Notes: a model not told the origin generated them from the sequence alone. A stretch of DNA of 64,000 bases from Simmondsia chinensis (GCA_018398585.1 JAGTTD010000001.1:27039438-27103437); one strand, 5' to 3'; counted from the stretch's first letter, positions 45,038 through 56,830 are shown. A program made the numbers and translations.

Positions 45038-46671
45038 TGATAAGTCCAATTTAGTATATAATTATTCATATTATTTTAGTTCATTTTCTAACAATTTTAC
45101 CTCAAGTTTTTATCGTCATTGCTCAATTTTACTCTTTTTCACTTCTATTGCCATTTCTTTGCAAAAACCTTTATTTTGTGCGAAATCTTGCAAGGTTTTA
45201 TCATCAAAATCAATAAGTGAATGCAAGATACATCACACAAGAGCAAAAATTTGGGCAAAACACATCAAAACACATAGCTACAACAAGAACAACAAGAACT
45301 TTCAAAATTCATTTCAACTTGCAAAAATGGGTGGCAAAATAAACAAATCAAGTGCAAGGATGGATTAAAATATACATTGAAATGTCCAAGATGATTTCAA
45401 GAGTGAATTTGGGTGGTGAAAATCTAGAAAAAATGAAGAAAAACGGCAAAGAACCAAAAAATGCAGAGACTGTACAACAATCATGAACAATTCACTTCAA
45501 CTTGCAAATTTGGGTGCCAAATTGGACAAATAACGTGAAATAACGTCTTTTAAACTTCATAAACATGTTCAAATTTATGTTAAAGTATATTTTGGGCAGT
45601 TCAAAGTAGCAAAGAAATTGAAAAAAATCAACTTGAACAGCAAGCTGCAGAACAGGCGGCAGAAGCAGAAGTGTGGTGCAATGAGATTAAAGCTTGCAAT
45701 ATTTTATATTTTAAGTAATCCCAACCTCAAGTACTATTAACAGGGATTCTTGGAAGGTGTTTTTTCATTAGTTCATCCAGAAAAAATGTAATACAAAGGA
45801 GGGATATAGGTAGAAATTCGTAGGGAAGAAGAAGGAGGAGAAAGGAAGAAGTTTGGTTTGTGATTTCTTATTTTCTGGTTCTTTTCTATCCTTTTCTTCT
45901 TTAAGTTCATGAATTTTTTCTTAGTTTTGTATTATATTATGTTTACCATGAAGTAATTTTGCTTTTCCAAGGCTACGATGTAGCCTAAGTTGTAATATGC
46001 GCTCTGTTCTAATTCAACGTATGCAATGTTTTGTTATTGCGTTGTTGAATTGTTTATCATAGTTCTTCATGAGTTTTGAATGCTTGATCACCATTTAAAG
46101 CCCATAATAATTCATAATGAGTCCGAGAGAAGATTTATGATGATTGCTAAAGTCATAAATACCATAAATTGAGCGAATGCTAGTGATAGATTAACGCGAT
46201 TTGTGTGGTCTTAAGTGAAAACCATGGATCTTCAAAACTCTTTTCTTATTTAAATTCATGCAAGAGATTGATAAGTTAATATGTAAAAGAGCATGCTAAA
46301 TGTTTCCCGAGAGAGAATATTTGGTAAATTAGGATTTTCGGCCACCAACAAGTAATAACTACTTAAATATTGAGAAGATAAAAGACATATTGATGCAACT
46401 AGATGAAATTGAATGCCTTGGATCTTATTAAATCATTAAAATCCTCAAAAAATCAGCACATCCTTTTATAAAATCAGTAACCATTGTTGTTCCTTTTTAT
46501 TTTGTTTTGTTTCATATCAAAAACTTTGAATTTTGGTCTTTTAATTAGCGCTAAAACTACTAATTTTTGTACTCATTCAATAACAATCCTCGTGGGAACG
46601 ATACTCTACTCACTCTTTTTTACTTGATATGGCTTAGTGCACTTGCTAAGCATACACCAAGTAAATCATCA
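45038..46671 (+). repeat. 3' LTR of the plus LARD
   Basis: A 1,634-bp LTR homologous to 40,614-41,954, with an extra segment of about 290 bp at about 45,378-45,672 that includes a second, diverged copy of the CAACTTGCAAAWWTGGGTG block at 45,498-45,518. The TATA-like region near 45,730 is damaged (TACTATTAACAGG). Confidence 0.85.
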
Positions 46672-47366
46672 ATTAGCAACCTTGCGTTTGTCTTTCTTTC
46701 CTGTAGGTCTCATGTTCAGCTTGTTCCCAGCAGCCATTGATACCTGAGTTAAGCGGACACTCTCCATGGCTCGCATCGCACCCTCTGGGACTTGTAGCTC
46801 CTTCATCAGCTCAGGAGAATAATCTTTATTATTCATTGTGTAGTTGAGCCAGAACTTAGTAAAGGACCTAGACAGAAGCTTAGGATGATGTCCTGCTGAA
46901 GGGAACTATCAATCTTAGCACCAAGAATCTCTAACTAAAATAAGCACGCCAATATTTTAATGACATGCTCTTGAACTGGCGACCCTTCTGACATCCTCAT
47001 GTTTAAGAGCTTCCTCATCGGCTCTTTCCTAGCTGCCCCATCTTGACTACCAAGCATTTCCTTTAAAATGTTTGATTGTTTCAGCTGCTGTTTCCATCTC
47101 AATTATCTAATGCTTGAGAACATTGGTCACGAAGGCCAAAATATAACATTTGGCTAACTCGTTAGCCTCATTCCAGCGTTCTTAACACTCTTTAACAACA
47201 GTTGTGGAATTGTTAGTGGGCACAATAGGTTTTGCATTAGTGAGAACAAACTTATGATCCTCGTGTATTAATACTATGTCCAAGTTCATTTTCCAAGTGT
47301 ACTAATTCAGTCCAGTCAATGCATTATCTTTCAGAATTGAGTGAAGTGCACCAGTCACAGCCATTT
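46672..47366 (-). pseudogene. copia gag of element E4
   Basis: On the minus strand gag starts near 47,365 (MAVTGALHSILKDN), with the conserved copia gag blocks WKMNLDIVLI near 47,295, ANELAKCYILA near 47,155 and LKHEDVRR near 47,005. It runs to the LARD insertion at 46,672, and the zinc knuckle follows beyond 40,613. In-frame stops and shifts occur throughout. The start is supported by its distance from the primer site and by family resemblance. Confidence 0.8.
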
Positions 47367-48679
47367 CGAAAACACTGTAAATGCAAACAATTGTGTAACT
47401 ATCTTATAATTTATGTATAATATAGTGATATCTATTCTTTTTAATTTAGCCTGCACAATAAGCTAGGTATCCACTAAATTTTACTATTATGCATGCAATG
47501 ATGACCCTAACACACCACTCCTTACTTCCCAGCAGCGGGGTCATACAAAATTAGTTTGGGTGAGAACTACTCTCAATTTATATGTTTTTTCTTATAACTC
47601 ATATTAAGCATGATTTACTTACCACTTTTCCTTAGTCACTAACTTAACACAATAGAGCTCCTTGGGGAGGCTAATCTATCACGCTAGTCAAGTGTAAACC
47701 ATTACTTAAACCTCCCTCCAAATGCACGTAATACTCCATGACAACATGGTCGCATTGCTTATTTGTACTTTGGTTTATCCTAATAGAAGTTTAACCCTGT
47801 AATCTCCAAACCAATATCCTCCACAGGGAGGTCTATCAATCAACTATACTGCTAGACTGATAATGGAGGCCATGAGGTTTCAAAAATTGAACCTCGCTTC
47901 CACCTGATATTTATAAACTAGTGCCTTTTGATTAACTTTCACTTACAACTAAGGTTACCTCATAATCTTCTTTAGAATCTCATTCAAAATTAAATTAACT
48001 AATTAATTTTTTTACTTAAAACAATACCGTCTTACTACTTAAATTATCTCATAATCTACTTTAGAATCTCATTCTAAAAATTAACTAATAAAATTAATTA
48101 ATGAATTATTTTTATTTAAAATAGTACCGTCTTTCTCTTTAGATTATCTTATAATCTACTTTAGAATTTCATCCTAAAAATTAAACAATTAATAAAGTAT
48201 TAAAATATTTTTTATTTAAAATAGTGCTGACTTACAACTTAGATTATCTCATAATTTAATTTACTAATTAATTAAAAACTAATTTTTATAATTATTATGT
48301 AATCTAATACGGATGTCTGCGTGTCCCAAAAAAAAAATTTTAATAAAAAATTTGCTGACATCAGACACTGAAAATTTTCTTTTTTTAAATAAAATAATTA
48401 ATTAAAAATTAATTGAATCTAATATCATTAGATCAATTGTTTATATTTCACAAATCTCGATTAAGAATGCACAATCTCATCATATGTACAACGTAAGTGC
48501 AAGTTAAAATTAATAGATATAAATTAACTATTAATCCCTTAACGATTTAAACAGTTTAAACCATTACCTTAAATAATCTTTCCTTCTTAATAAAACGTCT
48601 ATTTTTATTAAATAGAAAGTCTATTTATTTTGATCTTATTATATGTATTCATGTATATCATGAATGTAATTAGAGGCTA
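47367..48679 (-). other. Untranslated leader of copia E4
   Basis: A non-coding, AT-rich leader of 1.3 kb between primer site and gag. It contains a fourfold tandem repeat at 47,941-48,270. No other structure noted. Confidence 0.65.
47941..48270. repeat. Tandem repeat, about 90-100 bp period, 4 copies
   Basis: Anchored by CATAATCTWCTTTAGAATYTCA-like blocks starting near 47,961, 48,050, 48,150 and 48,250, each preceded by ACTTA..TTATCT and a CCGTCTT-type block. It lies in the E4 leader. Confidence 0.75.
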
Positions 48680-48691
48680 GCTCTGATACCA
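48680..48691 (-). other. Primer binding site of copia E4
   Basis: The minus strand reads TGGTATCAGAGC (initiator Met tRNA type), two bases inside the LTR at 48,694. Confidence 0.88.
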
Positions 48692-48693
48692 AT

Positions 48694-50751
48694 TGTTGGG
48701 ACGAATCTAAAAAATTTTCTTTAATTTAATAAAGTTAACACAGCGGAAGGGTTTAAAATCCTTAATTTTAAATTTACAAATTTAAATTCTTGATTTAAAT
48801 CTACAGGGCTTTTACTCTAATACATTCATAATAATTACCTGAAGTATAGCTAGCATAAAAAAAAGGGTAAATAAATAGAAGAGCGAAAGACTAAATGAGA
48901 AGGAAAGAAGAATACCTAAAATTGCACCAATAATAAAGAATACCGGAATGATAAAACTCCTAAAAAGCAGACAGAACCGAGACCCAACTGCCTTCTATGC
49001 AATGACCTTGACATGCCCAGAGAGTGGGCTCTGAAAAATATAAATCTTTAGAAAGAAAAATTTCAACGAAAATTTTTCTTTCTAAGTAGGTCTCCGAAAG
49101 TCAACACTTACAAAAACCTTTAATTTTGAATTGGATGCCAAACCTTGAAATAGGTATCTCTATTTATAATAGAATACCAGAGCTAAAAATAATCAATGTT
49201 TCAATGTGGGACATAAGAAATAAAAAAATAACAAACGCAGCGTTTCATTTAAAACACATCTAAAATGCTTCGTTTTCAGGGCAGGAAAAATACCGTTATT
49301 TTTAAATGGTACCGCGTGACATGTGGTGGGCCGCGATTGGCCCGCGCATGTGCACAACCCTTAGGACCAGCTGCGCGTGATACATGTCGAGCGGCTATTT
49401 GATCCATCTATGTTCACGCGGATCGCCACTGTGATTCACAATTTTTGCTTTGTATCCCACATGCGAAAATTCATTTTATGAAATTTAATTTTAAAAAAAT
49501 ATTTTACTTAATAATTCTTAATTTTTATTTATCTCATGAATATTGTTTGGCTAATTAAATTTACTCGTCGCATGAATAAATAATTCCTCTCATGAGTTCT
49601 TTAATATTTTTTCGATGGCAATAACAACAGAGGCTTGGACAGGGACCTCAAGGACAATTTAAATCTTGCTCCAAACGAGTTAAATTAACTACCATCTAAT
49701 GATAAAATTTAATTGTCATTCAATTAGATTTAATTCCACTAAATAAATTTCACTATACTCCAGACTTAAATCATGTATTTGATATTTCTTAAATATACTG
49801 CATTGATGACAACAACCCCTCCACTAGATGTCCATTACAAAGAATAAATATAACTACCTCCTTCAGGGTAGCCCCCTGAAGGGGGAAGGCTGCGTACATC
49901 TACCCCCCAGACCCTGCGTATGCGGGAGCCCTTGGAGGCACTAGGTTTGTTGTCGTTGTTTTTGTACTATTATTATCTTTCTCACAGCTTCTCCATTAGT
50001 TATCAACTCACCCTTCACTAAATAATTTATTTGTACTTGAACGTATTCATAGTATAAATTCCAAATGTCAAACACAAAGAATAATTTGGCCAAAGATTCC
50101 GAACTATTCAAACACTTGCGAATCAACTAAGGGGACATCTGTATACCATAAGAGGCTGTAGATTCCGTATTGAATACCTAATCCTTGTCACATTTCACTC
50201 CGCCACCGAGTGTACGTGGGAATTCAGTCATTTGTTTAGACCTTACTTATAATACACCAAAGCAGCTAACACTCCATGCATACGTCCAGAATACTCTCAG
50301 GATTTAGAATGGTTATTAAAATCGTACAACATGAATCACTCATCTCCGATAGTGGTTTAAAAACAAGCAACTCAGATGGTCCAACTCAGTGCGTAAATCT
50401 TATTAAACACACCATCTACATGACCTGGACAAGTCATCTAAAGTGTGACATTATAGTCTTTGCATACAAATGGTCCAAACTTGTCTTTGACTATATGTTT
50501 TTCAAACTACAATCAGTACCATTTATTACAAGTCTATCTGTAGGTTAATCTCATAAACCACTTAGAACAAACATGTAAATTGTAACCTGAGGACTGCACC
50601 CATCATATAGATCTTACCAAAAACAAAATCACATGCAATACATATGCTGACTTACACAAATTTAACAAGAAAACGACTGGGACTTTAATTTTATTTTTTA
50701 ATGAAGTAATATTACACAATAAATCTGGATTTTAGGACATAATTCCTAACT
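48694..50751 (-). repeat. 5' LTR of E4
   Basis: A 2,058-bp LTR including a SINE of about 106 bp at 49,859-49,964, so about 1,950 bp without it. The outer end abuts CATGT and E3 reverse transcriptase. Confidence 0.85.
49859..49964 (+). mobile_element. SINE fragment in the E4 5' LTR
   Basis: The body sequence GGGGGAAGGCTGCGTACATC, then CCCAGACCCTGCGTATGCGG, ends in a TTGTTG-rich tail. It is absent at the same position in the other two LTR copies (near 28,400 and 31,405), which read straight through ATAACTAC. No 5S-like head is present, so the copy is 5' truncated. The flanking duplication is short and imperfect (ACTAC/ACTAT). Confidence 0.75.
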
Positions 50752-50756
50752 CATGT

Positions 50757-51601
50757 TATCAACATATAATCATATAATGACACATCCATTACAATCAAAC
50801 TTAGAATACACATAAGAGTCTCCATTAATGACATGAAAGTTATTAGCAATCTTAGTGCTATTAAAATTTCATGCCACTGCATTAGTGCTTGTTTTACACC
50901 ATGTAGATTAGATTAGTTTACACACTTTCTTTTCTTAGCCTAGAATGACGAATCCCTTTGGTTGTTCTATATAAATTTCTTCATCTAAGTCACCATTCAA
51001 AAAAGTGTTTTTAACATCCATTTGATGGACAAACTAATTATGAAAAAAATGAAATAGCTATTAAGGACCTAATAGTGGCTATTTTACTAACGGGTGAGTC
51101 TATATCAAAATAATCAAATCCCTTTCTTTGTGTGAATCCCTTAGCCACTAGCCTAGCTTTGAATTTATCTATTGACCCATCAGTCTTTAGTTTCTTTTTG
51201 AATACCCACTTACCACCAATAAGTCTATATCCTCTATGGATGTCTACTAGTTCCCACATATGGTTATTTAGAATTGACTCTACTTCATTATTAATTGCCT
51301 CTTTCCAAAATGTAGAGTCAACAGATTTCATGGCCTCTTCACAAGTTTTTGGGTCTTCCTCTAGCATATAGGCGCACACTATTTCCTCATTTATCTCATT
51401 ACGTTCCAATAAGACGGCAGTGACACAGTTTGGTCCAAAATTATTTTTTTTTCTAACCCTTTTACTCCTTATTTCAAGTGTATCAATTTGATCATTGTTT
51501 TCAATACAAGAGGGCATTGGGATAAGAGTTAGAGACAAAGATTGAGCATTATATTTCCTGGGAAAAGTATGTTTTAAAAATTCAACATCACTAGATTCCA
51601 T
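50757..51601 (-). pseudogene. RT N-terminal part of copia E3
   Basis: The main open stretch (51,601-51,038, 187 codons) starts in the integrase-RT linker and covers EEAMKSVDSTFWKEAINNE, the HMWELVDIHRGYR block and KARLVAKGFTQRKGFDYFD. RT continues in another frame to the catalytic motif at about 50,765, which reads YVDN here (YVDD in E1). E4 is inserted in the codon right after that motif. It resumes at 30,376. Confidence 0.83.
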
Positions 51602-51609
51602 TATACTAC

Positions 51610-53206
51610 CGCATGCAAAAGAATCATTTTCACCTACCGGTATGCCACGCTATGATAAGTGTATCCAATAGATATGGAGTCCATAGTTTTAGGTCCAATT
51701 TTGCACCTTTTACAATTAGGTGGTCCAACTTTTGCCAGGCACACGCACACTTTAAAATATTTTAAATTAGGGGATGGCCTTTCTATAATTCATATGGAGT
51801 TTTATCAAGTTTTTTATGAGGCACACGATTCAGTACATGACAATTAGATAAAATTGCCTTCCCCCACAAATTATCAAGAAGTCCAGCACTTATTGGCATG
51901 GCATTCATTATGTTTTTCGAAGTTCTCTTTTTCTTTTTTGCAATGCAATTTGATTATGGACAATAGGGAGCAGTTCCGTCATGTATTATTTCTCTTTCTT
52001 TGTGAAATTTCTCAAGGGAAGTAGGGTCATATTCCCCTCCTCTACTGGACCTAAGACTTTTTATTTTCCTTCCTTGTTGGTTTTTAACTTCGGGTTTACA
52101 TTTTAAGAACATTTGTTTAGCCTCATCTTTACTCCTTAGAAGGTGTATACCATGGTATATCTAGAAAGAGTAATCATCTGCAAAGGTCATGTAGTACGTT
52201 TTATCGCCCTTACACATTTGTCTTTCAAAATCCCCAAGGTCGCTGTGGACCAATTCAAGAAGTTCGGTGTGTCTGTTAGCGGATTTAAATGATATTTTAC
52301 CGTATTTAGCTTTAACACACACTTCACATTAAAAAAAAAAAATTCAATATTGTTAAAATCAGGGATTAGGTTCAATTTTCTTAACCGTTTAATAGAGTTA
52401 ATATTCACATGTCCTAAACGAGCATGCCATAAATCAAGGGATTCTATGATATAAGCAGAAGAAGTACTAGCATTATTTTCATTATGCAGTAGGCATCAAG
52501 GATAAACAGACCTCCGTTATAGAAGCCCTTACCCCCAAATTCAACGTTCCTAGTGAGCACAAGTCTATCAGCGTTAAAGGCTCATTTCAAACCAGCTTTA
52601 ATGAGAAGGCTACCAGAGATAAGGTTTCTGTGCATATCAGCCACATGTAGCACATTACTTAAAGTAAAGCATTTTACCAAAGGTGTCTTTTAACGAAATC
52701 TTTTCTTTTTTGAGAATTGGCATAGCGGCTGAATTTCCCATGTAGACCATGTCGCCATCATTCGCCTTCCCGTATTCTTAAAACATGTTCCGATGTGCAC
52801 AGATGTGTCTAGTAGTGTTGGTGTCCACCATCCATTCAGTCACGTTGTTCACCAAGTTCACTTCCAAGACCATAACTACGATGTTGTCTGTTTCCACAAG
52901 ATTGGCCATGTTTTTGTTGTCTTTGGATTGGTTCTTCTTGTTTCTACAATCCTTCTATTTGTGTCCATGTTTTGCACAGAAATAGCATTCTCCTTGGAAC
53001 TTGGCTTTCATCTTGTGAATTTTCCCCCGGGCTTACGGTTGGGGTGATGCCTTTTCTCTTTTCCTTTAAACCTATCAGAAGAGGTAACTTTTGTTTCCGA
53101 CAATGTTAGCTTTTGAAAAATTAGAGTGCGAGTTTGCCTCATCTTTTAGTCTGTTTTTCTCTTCAATTTTCAGATAACCCAGAAGTTCTTCTAAAGATAA
53201 ATCCTT
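51610..53206 (-). pseudogene. gag C-terminus, protease and integrase of copia E3
   Basis: Degraded minus-strand sequence parallel to E1. Gag resumes at the LSLEELLGYLK block near 53,190. A zinc knuckle CYFCAKHGHK follows near 52,995 with all cysteines kept but one stop inside. Protease-region sequence runs to about 52,400, then integrase from 52,330 to 51,640, including an SS-R-GGEYDP block near 52,040. Frames change often. A plus-strand 84-codon open frame here is a shadow. Confidence 0.75.
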
Positions 53207-53769
53207 TGTTAAGGTTTCAAAGATTTTCTTGAGCCTTAACCTTGGTTGGGATAGTGAGTGTATGAGATGAGAAGAGAATTTAGAGTTTAGATGAGATAAG
53301 GGAAAGGATATGAGAAGTAGAGAGAGAGATATCAAAAGATATCAATTTCATTCATCAAAGTTGTTTTTTGGATTACAAGCTAGAGCCATCTACTTATACT
53401 ACTTCCTCTTAGGATGGCTTAAGGCTAAAAATATCTAGAGATACAATACATGTGGACCCATGGCCTAACCGACTTAACCGCCAACTAACTAACTAGCCGC
53501 CAACCTTGCCCGGCCATTGACCACCTAGGCTACATACCATTAGAGTTCACTTATTACATGACTTAACAAGAGACTTATGCAACTAATTACATCAAGATTT
53601 ATTCTAGTTACAATATCAACAAGCTAATACAACTTTCCTACACTAAACTACCATCATATAGGTACAAGACCGCAACCACAGCAGAGCAACAATAGATAAC
53701 AGCAACAGCATAGCAGCACTCGGCAGCAGGACAACATCGGCTCTTGCTTTGGATTCTCAGTTCATAACA
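53207..53769 (-). repeat. 3' LTR of element N
   Basis: A 563-bp LTR. On the minus strand it runs from TGTTATGAACTGAG to CCTTAACA. It is nearly identical to 56,265-56,830, so the insertion is younger than most in the window. Confidence 0.88.
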
Positions 53770-54215
53770 TTCCCTTCCCCTTGAAAACATTCTTGCCCTC
53801 AAGAATGGAAAAGAGTTGTAACAATTAAGATCACTTATTGCTTATGAAAAGATAGCTGAAGTGTTGAACTTCTTGCTGAAATTCTGCAGCTGGAAGGACA
53901 TCTGAAACACTCAATCCAAAATTGCAGCAGAACACCTTGTAGGATGCTTGTTTCCACACAATGTTTGCATTTGAATGTAGAATACTCTTCAGAAGGTCTG
54001 CACTGATCAAGCCAAACATCAACAACACATCCTTGACACCTCATGATGCAATTAACACAGCTCAAAACTCTATCTTGCTGCTGAGAATCATAAAACGCAG
54101 CAACAATTCTTTAATTCTGCTTGTAAAATGCTACAGAACAGAGTTTGAATGTCATTAAACCCATACGACTGCACATGAAGTCCTTAAGCATCTCGGGAGG
54201 CCTTCCAAACTCAAA

Positions 54216-55317
54216 CTAAGAGAACCAAGTATCAAAATCAGCTTGTAGGCATTTCCAAATGCAGCTCAAACAGCCCCATATCCTGATCTTGGTATCAAAA
54301 CACATTAAAATCCCATAAGAATGCAACTGCAACCATTTCATCTTGGATCTTATCCAATATTTGTATTGCTCAAACATCCACTTACTAAACCACCTTAGAC
54401 CAAGCTCAACAAACACTTGATTGCTTTCAAATTCCACATGATATGCTGCAGAGCTCGAGAGTTCAACAGTGTATAACCAAGACAACTCACAGCTACGGAT
54501 ATTACAAATTTCAACTCGATTCTTGTCCATATGGAAGCTTCTTGATGCGAACAAGTTATTACATCTTCCCACATAAGCTCATAAGCTCCCTAGGCTGGCA
54601 CACAATCTCACGCTTCGATTTCGGCTTTGTCAACTTCTTTTTACCCCAAAAATCTTTCAATGCTTCACTTAGATGGCTTCTCTTCGCTTTACTCTTTGCT
54701 TTCTTTATCATTCTCTTGACATGTGAATCATATTCCCATTCCGGAAGCAAATCTTGCTGTAGCTCATCATCTTCAAAATACTCTAACTCTAGCAAAGAGT
54801 CTTCATAATGATCATCTCGATCAAACTCAGGTTCTTCTAACTTGTGTTCATTAATTTCGACATTATCGTGGTCGAATTCATCTTCAATAGTAACAGATTC
54901 CACTTTCTCTTTTTGCTCAACATTGAACTCTCATTGTCTAATGCTATCCACTAGCCCTGGAAACTCATTTGCATCAAGAACACCAGCACCATCTCGACTA
55001 ATGTTTGCAAACTGATGAGTTGAACATTGCCAATCCACAATTGGCTGAAGCACTTGGTCCTTTGCCAGCTCTACTTCCAGCAAAAAAACTCTCGCGTAAT
55101 TGCTTCATTTCCTCCAAAATATACCTTGCCAAGAATTGACAAGAGCTATCATCAACCATACTAGCCATATTTGCAATGTTAAGCAACGTTTCGAAACGAA
55201 CCAAACTCTGTTCGCAGAGGTATGAACCAACTCAGTTCGCAAAGGAACAATTTTGATTCGAACCACTTCACCAGATGTTTGTTCAAAGGAATTATACTCC
55301 TTCGCTTGCACAAACAA
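54216..55317 (-). pseudogene. Unrecognised acidic ORF region of element N
   Basis: A discontinuous minus-strand coding-like region. The clearest frame (54,903-54,559, 114 codons) is strongly acidic at first (Glu/Asp-rich, LEYFEDDELQQDLLPEWEY), then turns basic (MIKKAKSKAKRSHLSEAL). A continuing frame (to 54,216) is Trp/Cys-rich. Upstream pieces (55,317-54,998, two frames) read SGEVVRIKIVPLRTELVH and LARYILEEMKQLRESF. I recognise no gag, pol or host domain. It could be a captured host gene fragment or a divergent element-specific protein. Stops between the pieces indicate it is no longer intact. Confidence 0.5.
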
Positions 55318-56264
55318 TCACTTGCTACTAGCTCTTCAATCATCACTGAGTACAAACCCTAATACGCAGATTTTCGCACACAGAGAATTCGAGCAAACCC
55401 TAACTGCAATGCTTTCTTGAATAATTTAGACTAAGAATCTGAAATAGGTTCAATTCCTGTCTCCAGTGATGATTTAAATACACGATTCACCACAACCTTC
55501 AAGATCGAAGTCGGATTTCAACACTTTCAGTGCTCAGTTCAATGTCAGATTTTTGCCTAAGCAAATCTCAACTTAATAACATATAATTCTTAAGAATCAA
55601 ACGCACAGATTCTGATGAATTCTCACCAATTCTATGCTTATCAACACAATTTCATCACAATTCCGCAGCAAAAGCAGATTTTGAACAAATTGTAACTTGA
55701 AGTTCAGAAACCGTTACCTCAAGCTCAACAACTGAATTATAGAATCTAAATTAACCTCAATTCAGCTTTTTTCTGATTCTTTGATGATGATCAAATTGTT
55801 GATCCAATAGCTCACTTAAACAACTTCTCCAACTGATCAAGTGAATATTTGATCAAGAACAATTAAGCTCAGCACTCAACTTCAACAACTAATGCTTTGC
55901 TTCAGCACTCCACTTCAGCAGCTAATGCTTGATCAGATTCAATCTGAATCAACTTTGATGTTGAATGTAATCAACAATTACTGATTATTTAAACTTTCTT
56001 CAATGTATTTCAATCAAATTGAACCCAACCGAAGCAATTTCCAGGCAATGCGCAGGATATGAATAATGCATATGTCAGTAACTGCCAATCTTTCGGAATT
56101 CAGAATTGAATTCTAAATCACCTAAACTGAACTAAATCAGTATCAAACTGCTTTTGTTGATTAATTGCCACACAATCAATCAGATTTTGTAATAATTCTC
56201 TCTTTTTTTTTGTTTTTTGATTTAGAGCTTGATTCGGATGCCAAATCAAGGCTTTGATACCAAT

Positions 56265-56830
56265 TGTTAAGGTTTCAAAGATTTTCTTGAACCTTAACCT
56301 TGGTTGGGATAGTGTGAGTATGAGATGAGAAGACAATTCAGAGTTTAGATGAGATAAGAAGGGAAAGGAGATGAGAAGTAGAGAGAGAGATATCAAAAGA
56401 TATCAATTTCATTCTTCAAAGTTGTTTTTTGGATTACAAGCTAGAGCCATCTACTTATACTACTTCCTCTTAGGATGGCTTAAGGCTAAAAATATCTGGA
56501 GATACAATGCATGTGGACCCATGGCCTAACCGACTTAACCGCCAACTAACTAACTAGCCGCCATCCTTGACCGGCCATTGACCACCTTGGCTACATACCA
56601 CTAGAGTTCACTTATTACATGACTTAACAAGAGACTTATGCAACTAATTACATCAAGACCTATTCTAGTTACAATATCAACAAGCTAATACAACTTTCCT
56701 ACACTAAACTACCATCATATAGCTGCAAGACCGTAACCACAGCAGAACAATAGCAGATAACAGCAGCAGCATAGCAGCACCCGGCAGCAGGACAACATCA
56801 GCACATGCTTTGGATTCTCGGTTCATAACA
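56265..56830 (-). repeat. 5' LTR of element N
   Basis: A 566-bp LTR adjacent to the primer site at 56,251-56,262. Compared with the 3' LTR it differs by scattered substitutions and a few small indels visible by eye. Confidence 0.88.

Larger units (their letters stand above)
40614..46671 (+). mobile_element. LARD-like non-autonomous LTR element (plus copy)
   Basis: A 6,058-bp element with LTRs 40,614-41,954 and 45,038-46,671, a primer site at 41,959-41,978 and polypurine tract AAGTTTGGGGGTATTT before the 3' LTR. It is flanked by ACTAG (40,609-40,613) and ATTAG (46,672-46,676), a 4/5 target duplication. It lies in the gag of copia E4, and E4's frame continues across it. The interior (3.1 kb) holds only a gag scrap and conserved non-coding blocks. 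Confidence 0.87.
30377..50751 (-). mobile_element. Ty1/copia element E4 (20.4 kb with nested inserts)
   Basis: A complete minus-strand copia insertion flanked by a perfect CATGT duplication (30,372-30,376 and 50,752-50,756). It has LTRs at 30,377-32,226 (3') and 48,694-50,751 (5'), a primer binding site at 48,680-48,691, leader, gag, protease, integrase, RT and RNase H. Two LARD-like elements (33,254-39,114 and 40,614-46,671) split it. Without inserts it would be about 8.4 kb. It is not the same family as E1/E3. All frames are decayed. Confidence 0.88.
53207..56830 (-). mobile_element. Non-autonomous gypsy-like LTR element N
   Basis: A 3,624-bp insertion in E3 gag with a perfect TCCTT duplication (53,202-53,206 and 56,831-56,835). 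The LTRs of 563 and 566 bp are very similar. The primer site TGGTATCAAAGC is at 56,251-56,262 and the polypurine tract CAAGGGGAAGGGAA is at 53,770-53,785. No protease, RT, RNase H or integrase is present. The LTR purine blocks, TGTTATGA start and the TTCTTGAGGGCAAGAATG block before the purine tract match the chromoviruses B and C, which may supply its enzymes. Confidence 0.87.

Noticed and set aside
54443..54808. 121-codon plus-strand open frame with a Ser/Lys-rich tail
   Set aside because: It is antisense to the acidic minus-strand frame 54,559-54,903. Its KYSNSSKESS-like tail is simply the reverse of the Glu/Asp-rich codons.
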